From Streptosporangiaceae bacterium (lineage in GTDB: Bacteria > Actinomycetota > Actinomycetes > Streptosporangiales > Streptosporangiaceae): a DNA stretch of 9,706 nt. Made by a program: the position numbers and the translations under genes. The stretch is from NCBI GenBank assembly GCA_030039095.1, contig JASHQP010000623.1, forward strand, positions 1-9,706, in the 5' to 3' direction. The notes beneath the pieces are model-generated. The model saw nothing but the letters and a program-made list of their open reading frames with translations. It was not told where the DNA came from and made no database searches. Numbering within the stretch: the first letter of the stretch is position 1; every line of letters begins with the position of its first letter. Shown one piece after another: positions 4,891 to 9,706 of the stretch.

Positions 4891-6322
4891 CGGCGTGGAC
4901 GCGGTCGTGGTCGGTTCCGGCCCGAACGGGCTCGCCGCCGCCGTGACCATGGCCAGGGCTGGTCTGTCCGTGCACGTCATCGAAGGGGCGGCCACGCCCG
5001 GCGGCGGCTGCAGGACCGAGGAGCTGACGCTGCCGGGTTTCTGGCACGACGTCTGCTCGTCGGTGCACCCGCTGGCCGGCGCGTCGCCGTTCTTCACCGG
5101 CACCGACCTGGCCACGTTCGGGGTCAGGCTGCTGGCCCCGAAGGTCGCGTTCGCTCAGCCGCTGGACGGCGGCCGCGCCGCGGCCGTCGCCGGCTCGGTC
5201 GACGAGACCGCCGCCGGGCTCGGGCCCGACGAGCGCGCCTACCGCCGGCTGGTCGGGCCGCTGGCGCACGACCTCCCGCTGATCCTGCCCACCGTGCTCG
5301 GGCCGCTGGGGCGGACGCTCCCCGCGCATCCGCTGGCCATGGCCCGGTTCGGCACCGAGGGCCTGCTGCCCGTCAGTGTGCTGGCCCGGCGGTTCCGCGG
5401 CGACGAGGCGAGGAGCCTGCTGGCCGGGGCGGCGGCGCACACGATGCTGCCCCTGAACAAGCCACTGACGAGTTCCTTCGGCCTGCTGTTCGTGATGATC
5501 GCGCAGACCGTCGGCTGGCCGTTCGTCGAGGGCGGCAGCGCCAGGCTGACCGGTGCGCTGGTCACAGAGCTCGCCTCGCTGGGCGGCCGGGTGGAGACCG
5601 GCCGCTGGGTCACGTCGCTCGGCGACCTGCCGCCGGCGCGCGCGGTGCTCCTCGACGTGACCCCGCGCCAGTTCGCCGCGCTGGCGGGTGACCGGCTCCC
5701 GGCGGGGTCGCTGCGGGCGCTGCAGCGGTTCCGGTACGGCTCCGGCGTCTGCAAGGTCGACTGGGCGCTCAGCGGTCCGGTGCCCTGGCAGGCCCCGGCC
5801 TGCCGGGAGGCCGGGACCGTGCACCTGGGCGGCACGTTCGCCGAGGTCGCGGCCGCCGAGGCCGACGTCGCCGCCGGGCGGCACCCGGAGCGCCCGTTCT
5901 GCCTGGTCGCGCAGGCCGGTGTGGTCGATCCCGGCCGGGCCCCGGCCGGGCAGCAGACCCTGTGGGGATACTGCCACGTGCCGCGCGGCTCGGACGTGGA
6001 CATGTCCGCGCGGATCGAGGCGCAGATCGAGCGGTTCGCCCCCGGCTTCCGCGACCTGATCCTCGCCAGGTCGGTCCGCACCGCCACCGACATGGAGCGG
6101 CACAACCCCAACTACATCGGCGGCGACATCACCGGCGGCGCCAGCACGCTGCGGCAGACCGTGCTGCGGCCCACGCCCCGGTGGAACCCGTACCGCACCG
6201 CGCTCCCCGGCGTCTACCTGTGCTCGGCGTCGACTCCGCCCGGTGGCGGCGTGCACGGCATGTGCGGCGCCTGGGCCGCCAGGACGGCCCTGGCCGACCT
6301 TGGCCATCGACGGCGGCCCTGA
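4880..6322 (+). CDS. Phytoene-dehydrogenase-like FAD-dependent oxidoreductase
   Basis: A 480-residue flavoprotein of the phytoene desaturase/amine-oxidase-like group (COG1233 type). The N-terminal Rossmann fold shows VVVGSGPNGLAAA (9-21, dinucleotide loop G12-x-G14-x-x-G17), E35 for the adenosine ribose and the PGGGCRTEE segment (40-48). The C-terminal FAD-contact region is YLCSASTPPGGGVHGMCGAWAA (about 446-467). TTG 4880 is chosen because GGAGG (4866-4870) lies 9 nt upstream; GTG 4895 is a weaker alternative. The start overlaps the previous gene by 11 nt, implying coupling. No crtB/crtE or other carotenoid genes are nearby, so a carotenoid role is not supported and the substrate is unknown. 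The last residues (GHRRRP) meet a toxin-gene remnant, so the natural C-terminus may have been altered slightly there. Confidence 0.88.
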   Translation: MSSDGVDAVVVGSGPNGLAAAVTMARAGLSVHVIEGAATPGGGCRTEELTLPGFWHDVCSSVHPLAGASPFFTGTDLATFGVRLLAPKVAFAQPLDGGRAAAVAGSVDETAAGLGPDERAYRRLVGPLAHDLPLILPTVLGPLGRTLPAHPLAMARFGTEGLLPVSVLARRFRGDEARSLLAGAAAHTMLPLNKPLTSSFGLLFVMIAQTVGWPFVEGGSARLTGALVTELASLGGRVETGRWVTSLGDLPPARAVLLDVTPRQFAALAGDRLPAGSLRALQRFRYGSGVCKVDWALSGPVPWQAPACREAGTVHLGGTFAEVAAAEADVAAGRHPERPFCLVAQAGVVDPGRAPAGQQTLWGYCHVPRGSDVDMSARIEAQIERFAPGFRDLILARSVRTATDMERHNPNYIGGDITGGASTLRQTVLRPTPRWNPYRTALPGVYLCSASTPPGGGVHGMCGAWAARTALADLGHRRRP

Positions 6323-6612
6323 CGGCGCTGGCTGGTTGGTACGGCGCGGCCAAGAGCAGCCAGGTGCCGGAAAACACAGAGCGCCTCCGGATCTTGCTAT
6401 CCGGCGACCTGGACCTGCTGGACTTTGACGACGAGGACGCCCGGACCGCGGGCCAGGTGCGTGCCGCCCTGGAACGCGCCGGAACCCCCATCGGCGCATA
6501 CGACGTGCTGATCGCCGGGCAGGCTCTGCGGCGCGAGCTGACGCTCGTTACGGCCAACACTTCCGAGTTCAGCAGGGTCAGCGGCCTGAGCTGGCAAGAC
6601 TGGTCGAGCTGA
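6319..6612 (+). pseudogene. 5'-truncated VapC-type PIN-domain toxin remnant
   Basis: The frame ending at TGA 6610-6612 encodes about 97 residues resembling the C-terminal three quarters of a VapC ribonuclease toxin. WYGAAKSS (from 6337) matches the post-AEL segment; LLDFDDEDAR (from 6415), GTPIGAYDVLIAGQAL and LTLVTANTSEFSRVSGL follow the family order. The PIN acid in GAYD (codon 6502) and the TAN motif (Asn at 6556) remain. The first strand with its catalytic Asp is missing, and the position of the conserved Glu (AEL) reads AG, so it should be inactive. No start codon with a ribosome site and no VapB antitoxin is present. The frame runs into the oxidoreductase without a stop, so this is decayed toxin-antitoxin DNA joined to that gene's 3' end. 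Confidence 0.75.
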
Positions 6613-6650
6613 CCAGGGCGGAACTCGGCGTTACGTTCAAGGCGGTAATT

Positions 6651-6678
6651 CTGGTCCCCGGCCGAACGCGCGGGCCAG
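6651..6678 (+). terminator. Imperfect hairpin CTGGTCCC/GGGCCAG after the PIN remnant
   Basis: CTGGTCCC (6651-6658) can pair with GGGCCAG (6672-6678) with one bulged T, around a GC-rich 13-nt loop. No long T-run follows (CTCCTTCGTGCTT). It may end transcription from the oxidoreductase side or form part of the leader of the next unit. Weak call. Confidence 0.25.
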
Positions 6679-6707
6679 CTCCTTCGTGCTTGATGGGCGA
6701 AAGGAGG
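6679..6707 (+). promoter_or_regulatory. Hairpin masking a strong Shine-Dalgarno (AAAGGAGG)
   Basis: CTCCTTCG (6679-6686) pairs with CGAAAGGAG (6698-6706) with a single bulged A and an 11-nt loop. The right arm is the near-perfect ribosome site AAAGGAGG (6700-6707) of a 17-codon ORF at 6713. When folded, the ribosome site is hidden. This is the form of a translational on/off element or thermosensor-like leader; no ligand-binding fold is recognisable. Confidence 0.5.
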
Positions 6708-6712
6708 AGCCA

Positions 6713-6766
6713 ATGGCGTGGCCATGTGCCGCGCACCGCTATGGGAGGATTCTCGCGCGCCTGTGA
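6713..6766 (+). CDS. Possible 17-residue leader peptide before the cyclodeaminase
   Basis: ATG 6713 follows the strongest ribosome site in the window (AAAGGAGG, 5 nt upstream) and encodes MAWPCAAHRYGRILARL. Its TGA overlaps an ATG (TGATG, 6764-6768) opening a six-residue ORF (6766-6786) whose stop is 6 nt before the cyclodeaminase ATG and whose codons contain that gene's GGAGG. This could pass ribosomes stepwise into the enzyme gene. No family resemblance; being so short it may be a chance ORF, but the ribosome site and TGATG arrangement argue for translation. Confidence 0.4.
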   Translation: MAWPCAAHRYGRILARL

Positions 6767-6792
6767 TGCGCCGACCCGGAGGATGACTGCTC

Positions 6793-7413
6793 ATGCGCGA
6801 CGAGACGATCGGCGACTTCCTTGACCGGCTCGCCGACAGAGTCCCGGCCCCCGGCGGTGGCGCGTCGGCGGCCCTGCAGGCCGCGCAGGGTGCGGCCCTG
6901 CTCGCGATGGTGGCCCGCTTCAGCACGGGCGAGGAGTACGCCGAGAACCGGGCGACGATCGACCGCATCATCGCCGAGGCCGAAGAACTGCGCACGATTG
7001 CGCTCCGGCTCGGCGAGGCGGACGCCGAGGCGTTCGCCGCCGTGGCCAGCGCCTACCGGATGCCCAAGGCCACCGACACCGAGCAGCAGGAACGCTCCGA
7101 GGCCATCGCCAAGGCACTGGCCAACGCGACGTGGCCGCCCGCCAAGCTGATCGGCGTCGCCAGCATGATCGTCGACCTCGCCGGGGCGCTGGTCACCCTC
7201 GGCAACCGCAGCGTGCTCAGTGACGTGGCCGGGGCCGCCGAGGCCGCGCGCGCCGCCGTCGCCACCGCCAGGGTCAACGTCGAGATCAACCTGGCCGGGA
7301 TCGCGGACGAGCAGACCAGCCTGGAGATGATCGCTGACGCGGACAAGGCGGACGCCATCATCGCCCGGGCCGAGCAGGTGACCGCGGCCGTCCGCGAGCA
7401 GATTCGCAGCTGA
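6793..7413 (+). CDS. Cyclodeaminase/cyclohydrolase family enzyme (FTCD C-domain / FchA-like)
   Basis: A 206-residue cytosolic, nearly all-helical protein of the formiminotetrahydrofolate cyclodeaminase family, which also includes the bacterial methenyl-THF cyclohydrolase FchA. Members convert formimino-THF or methenyl-THF, linking histidine breakdown or C1 oxidation to folate. Diagnostic features are the N-terminal GDFLDRLADRVPAPGGGASAA (PAPGGG at 18-23), the long helix with AEAFAAVASAYRMPK, and GNRSVLSDVAGAAEAA. Length matches the single-domain family size. ATG 6793 has GGAGG (6778-6782) 10 nt upstream. No hut or folate gene is next to it, so deaminase versus cyclohydrolase cannot be chosen. 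It is preceded by a small-ORF leader and converges with the MarR gene 39 nt downstream. Confidence 0.9.
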   Translation: MRDETIGDFLDRLADRVPAPGGGASAALQAAQGAALLAMVARFSTGEEYAENRATIDRIIAEAEELRTIALRLGEADAEAFAAVASAYRMPKATDTEQQERSEAIAKALANATWPPAKLIGVASMIVDLAGALVTLGNRSVLSDVAGAAEAARAAVATARVNVEINLAGIADEQTSLEMIADADKADAIIARAEQVTAAVREQIRS

Positions 7414-7431
7414 CCGCCGCGCCGCCGCGTT

Positions 7432-7451
7432 CCGGCGCGAGGCCGCGCCGG
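7432..7451. terminator. Perfect 8-bp hairpin between convergent genes, bidirectional terminator candidate
   Basis: CCGGCGCG (7432-7439) and CGCGCCGG (7444-7451) pair exactly around AGGC. It sits in the 39-bp gap between the stops of the cyclodeaminase and MarR genes, where one hairpin could serve both strands. No T-run on either side. Confidence 0.5.
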
Positions 7452-7452
7452 G

Positions 7453-8103
7453 TCAGCGCGGCTCGGCCAGGCCGCGCAGCCGGGCGATGTGCGCCCGGAT
7501 GACGTCCTCCATCTGGCCGTAGAACTCCACGATCAGCCGCAGTTCGTCGTCGCTGTACTGGGTTACGACCCCTTGCCAGCCCAGGACCAGCGGCAGGAAG
7601 ACCGGCGCCACGTCCTGCAGCGCCCGCTCCAGGACCAGGCGGATCACCACCCGGCGGCGGTCCCTCGGGTCCCGTTCCCTGCGCACGTAGCCGGCTTCCT
7701 CCAGCCGGTCGGCCACCCCTGTGATCGAGGCCGTGGTGAGCCCGGTGGCCCTGGCCAGTTCCCCGGCCGTCATCTCGCCGCTGAAGCTGAGGATGTTCAG
7801 GCAGTTCAGGTCCGTGGCGTTGAGGCCGATCCGGTCGGCGGCGGCCTGGCCCAGCAGTTGCATCAGCGAGCTTGTCTTGCGGAACCCCTCGCCGAAGGCG
7901 GCCGCGAGCCGCTTGCGCTCGGGCGGCCCGGCGCCGATGGCCTCGATCCACGGCATGTCCCAGTCGTGCTGGCCGGCGCTGGGGAAGGGCTCGATGACGT
8001 CCTGCCCCTCAATGGCCGCGCCGGCCTCATCGGCCGCGCCGGCCGTGCCGGCCTCGCGGGCTTCATCAGGCTCGCCCGGCCGTTCCGGCGACTCTTCGGA
8101 CAT
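7453..8103 (-). CDS. MarR-family transcriptional regulator, divergent from a DHA2 exporter
   Basis: A 216-residue MarR-type regulator, probably the local repressor of the adjacent exporter and of itself. The winged helix (about 97-157) has DLNCLNILSFSGEMTAGELA, recognition helix TTASITGVADRLEEAG (123-138) and wing RERDPRDRRRVVI (142-154), including the conserved D-x-R-D-R-R pattern. Helices on both sides form the expected dimer/ligand domain. Residues 1-50 are an acidic, Ala/Gly/Glu-rich low-complexity extension not usual for the family. ATG 8103 is supported by GGGAG (8115-8111 on this strand) at 7-nt spacing. The ligand is unknown; adjacency suggests a toxic compound exported by the neighbour. 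Confidence 0.92.
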   Translation of the reverse strand: MSEESPERPGEPDEAREAGTAGAADEAGAAIEGQDVIEPFPSAGQHDWDMPWIEAIGAGPPERKRLAAAFGEGFRKTSSLMQLLGQAAADRIGLNATDLNCLNILSFSGEMTAGELARATGLTTASITGVADRLEEAGYVRRERDPRDRRRVVIRLVLERALQDVAPVFLPLVLGWQGVVTQYSDDELRLIVEFYGQMEDVIRAHIARLRGLAEPR

Positions 8104-8105
8104 GC

Positions 8106-8164
8106 TTAAGCTCCCTATTCATTAAGCTACCTAGACAATAGCGCAGCAAGATGTTAAGTTGCCA
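8106..8164. promoter_or_regulatory. MarR/exporter divergent promoter with TTAAGCTnCCTA repeats
   Basis: TTAAGCTCCCTA (8106-8117) and TTAAGCTACCTA (8122-8133) match at 11 of 12 positions, 16 bp apart. A weaker TTAAGTTGCCAA starts at 8154, 32 bp after the second (two more periods). The first repeat overlaps the MarR ribosome site within the palindrome GCTTAAGC (8104-8111). The second overlaps the -35 of the exporter promoter. This arrangement fits an autoregulating MarR operator controlling both directions. Confidence 0.5.
8132..8160 (+). promoter_or_regulatory. Exporter promoter: TAGACA - 17 bp - TAAGTT
   Basis: TAGACA (8132-8137, 5 of 6 matches to TTGACA) and TAAGTT (8155-8160, TAnnnT) are separated by exactly 17 bp. 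Transcription would begin near 8167, giving a leader of about 40 nt with GGAG at 8196-8199. The -35 touches the second TTAAGCT repeat, so MarR binding there would block it. Confidence 0.5.
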
Positions 8165-8165
8165 A
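8135..8165 (-). promoter_or_regulatory. Possible MarR promoter: TTGGCA - 19 bp - TATTGT
   Basis: On the minus strand TTGGCA (8165-8160) and TATTGT (8140-8135) resemble -35 and -10 elements at a rather long 19-bp spacing. Transcription would start near 8128 with a leader of about 25 nt. It overlaps the opposite promoter, so the two would compete. Confidence 0.3.
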
Positions 8166-8205
8166 GAGTGTAAGGGTGATTACCTCCCAAGAAGCGGAGA
8201 CCGAC

Positions 8206-9706
8206 ATGACATCCGACGCTCAGATCCTGGCACCCCGGGGGGCCGGGGACGAGGGCGTTGACCCGCGGCGCTGGCTGACTTTGATCATCCTGCTGCTGGC
8301 CGCCTTCATGAACCTCCTCGACGTGTCCATCGTCAACATCGCGATCCCGTCGATCCAGCGCAACCTGCACGCCAGCTACGCGGACGTGCAGTGGGCCCTG
8401 GCCGGGTACACGCTCGCTTATGCGCTGGTCCTGATCACCGGCGGTCGGCTCGGCGACACGTTCGGGCGCAAGCGGCTGTTCCTGATCGGCGTGACCGGCT
8501 TCACGATCACGTCGGCGCTGTGCGGGGCGGCGCAGAGCCCGGGCATGCTCATCGCCTCCCGGGTGGTGCAGGGCGCGATGGGCGCGATCATGGTCCCGCA
8601 GGTGCTCGCGGTGATCCAGGTCATCTTCCCGCCGGCCGAGCGGATCAAGGCGCTGGCCGGGTTCGGAATCACCGCCGGCCTCGGCACGGTCAGCGGGCCG
8701 CTGCTCGGCGGGCTGCTCATCCAGCACAACCTGTTCGGCCTCGACTGGCGGCCGATCTTCCTGATCAACGTTCCGGTCGGGATCCTCGCGGTGGCGGCGT
8801 CCGCGGTCCTGGTCCGCGAGTCGCGGGCACCGCAACCGCCGAAGCTCGACCCGGTCGGCGTCGGCCTGATCAGCGCGGCGCTGCTGCTCCTGCTGTACCC
8901 GCTGGTCGAGGGGCGCCAGCTCGGCTGGCCCGCCTGGACGTTCGTCTCGATGGCGGCCGCCGCGCCGGTGCTCGCCGTGTTCATCGGCTACGAGCGCATG
9001 AAGACCCGGCGGGACGGCTCACCGCTGGTGCCGCTGAGCCTGTTCCGCGACCGCGGCTTCAGCGTCGGCATGGCGATCGCGCTCGCTTTCTTCCTCGGCA
9101 TCGCGTCGTTCGGGCTGGTGCTGACGCTGTTCCTGCAGCTCGGCCTCTCGTTCACGCCGCTGCACGCCGGGCTGACGTTCCTGCCGTTCTCGGTGGGCGT
9201 GCTGCTCTCCTCGGGCGCGGCGGCGCGGCTGGCGCCCCGGTTCGGGCGCGGCGTCACGATGGCCGGGGCGCTGATCATCGCGGCTGGCATGGCCGGGCTG
9301 ATCGTGATCGTGCACCACTACGGGACCGCGGTGACCACGTGGGAGCTCACCCCGGGCCTGGTCGCGGCCGGCTTCGGGCTGGGCGCGGTGATCGCTCCGC
9401 TGGCCGACATCGTGCTGGACCGGGTGCCCCGGCAGGACGCGGGCTCGGCGTCCGGCGTGTTCAACACCGGCCTGCAGGTCGGCAACTCGATCGGCATCGC
9501 GGTGATCGGCGTGATCTTCTTCGGCCTGCTCGGCGCCCAGTCCGGGCCCGCGGCCAGCGCCGTCGCGCCCCAGCTGCGCACCGGCCTGGTGACAGCGGGC
9601 GTCCCCGCCGCGTACACCGCGCGCATCGAGACCCAGTTCGCGACCTGCCTGCACGACCGGCTGGTCGCCGCCGACCCGACGGTGACCCCGGCGTCGTGCC
9701 GGCCGA
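8206..9706 (+). CDS. DHA2-family (EmrB/QacA type) MFS drug exporter, 3'-truncated by the window
   Basis: A proton-driven multidrug or secondary-metabolite exporter of the 14-helix DHA2 family. The 500 codons visible have no stop; a few dozen residues, including the last helix, should lie beyond the edge. TM1 (about 24-46) contains L38-D39 and VNIAIPSIQ (motif D1). Motif A is GGRLGDTFGRKR (79-90). The antiporter motif C is GITAGLGTVSGPLLGG (154-169, with G164-P165). Further hydrophobic helices continue to about 450. The last visible part, with TCLHDRLVAADP and a Cys pair, corresponds to the external loop before the final helix. ATG 8206 has GGAG (8196-8199) 6 nt upstream. It diverges from a MarR regulator, a standard efflux-control pairing. 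The family call is firm; the substrate is unknown. Confidence 0.93.
   Translation, partial: MTSDAQILAPRGAGDEGVDPRRWLTLIILLLAAFMNLLDVSIVNIAIPSIQRNLHASYADVQWALAGYTLAYALVLITGGRLGDTFGRKRLFLIGVTGFTITSALCGAAQSPGMLIASRVVQGAMGAIMVPQVLAVIQVIFPPAERIKALAGFGITAGLGTVSGPLLGGLLIQHNLFGLDWRPIFLINVPVGILAVAASAVLVRESRAPQPPKLDPVGVGLISAALLLLLYPLVEGRQLGWPAWTFVSMAAAAPVLAVFIGYERMKTRRDGSPLVPLSLFRDRGFSVGMAIALAFFLGIASFGLVLTLFLQLGLSFTPLHAGLTFLPFSVGVLLSSGAAARLAPRFGRGVTMAGALIIAAGMAGLIVIVHHYGTAVTTWELTPGLVAAGFGLGAVIAPLADIVLDRVPRQDAGSASGVFNTGLQVGNSIGIAVIGVIFFGLLGAQSGPAASAVAPQLRTGLVTAGVPAAYTARIETQFATCLHDRLVAADPTVTPASCRP

Noticed and set aside
4880..6322. Carotenoid biosynthesis cluster
   Set aside because: The enzyme resembles phytoene dehydrogenases only at family level; no phytoene synthase, prenyl transferase or cyclase is nearby.
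4628..6499. A 623-codon open frame on the minus strand opposite the oxidoreductase
   Set aside because: It is an antisense shadow produced by G/C-rich third positions; its translation is Arg/Gly/Pro-rich low complexity without family motifs, whereas the plus strand has a complete flavoprotein.
6319..6612. Active toxin-antitoxin module
   Set aside because: No antitoxin gene, no start codon with a ribosome site, and two of the PIN catalytic acids are missing.
7489..8109. Plus-strand frames opposite the MarR gene
   Set aside because: Antisense shadows; the minus strand has a ribosome site and a full MarR winged helix.
1..9706. CRISPR array, tRNA, rRNA, prophage or insertion sequence
   Set aside because: No regularly spaced direct repeats of CRISPR size, no cloverleaf with a recognisable anticodon arm, no transposase, integrase or phage genes, and no terminal inverted repeats with target duplication were seen.

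Overview
This is high-GC, Actinomycetota-type DNA. Third codon positions are almost all G or C, GTG and TTG starts occur with clear Shine-Dalgarno (SD) sites, one gene looks leaderless, and the protein families (KdpE-like regulator, DHA2/EmrB drug exporter with a MarR regulator, GH15 glucodextranase-type hydrolase) are typical of filamentous soil actinomycetes. I cannot name the genus from the sequence alone.

Layout: (1) 1-2973 (+) is the 3' part of a large secreted GH15 glucoamylase/glucodextranase with an Ig-like module and a glucodextranase-type C-terminal module. (2) 2974-3442 is a 469-base gap that is locally AT-richer; it holds a GC palindrome, a long bipartite inverted repeat and a possible promoter/leader. 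(3) 3443-4180 (+) is an orphan OmpR/KdpE-type response regulator; its only TTA codon is also the only in-frame TTA I found in any gene of the window. (4) 4181-4467 holds competing RNA stems, a 27-codon ORF with its own SD and a strong hairpin, then an 11-bp-period direct repeat in front of a leaderless-type promoter. (5) 4468-4890 and 4880-6322 (+) overlap by 11 nt: a small membrane-anchored four-cysteine protein and a phytoene-dehydrogenase-like FAD oxidoreductase. (6) 6319-6612 is the decayed 3' part of a VapC/PIN toxin abutting the oxidoreductase stop codon. (7) 6613-6792 carries an SD-masking hairpin, a 17-codon ORF and a chain of overlapping or nearly overlapping starts leading into (8) 6793-7413 (+), a cyclodeaminase/cyclohydrolase of folate C1 metabolism. 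(9) 7453-8103 (-), a MarR regulator, diverges from 8206-9706 (+), a DHA2-family exporter that runs off the right edge; the shared 102-bp promoter region contains repeated TTAAGCTnCCTA boxes.

How they may work together: the MarR/exporter pair is a conventional efflux switch. The response regulator has no kinase beside it. The direct repeat upstream of the membrane protein/oxidoreductase pair has the spacing OmpR-family regulators use, so that pair is its most obvious candidate local target. I see no phage, CRISPR, tRNA, rRNA or intact mobile element. The most unusual material is in the non-coding gaps: two leader-peptide-like arrangements with SD-masking or alternative stems, and one compound inverted repeat. 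These are inferences from the primary sequence; no folding energies or homology searches were run.
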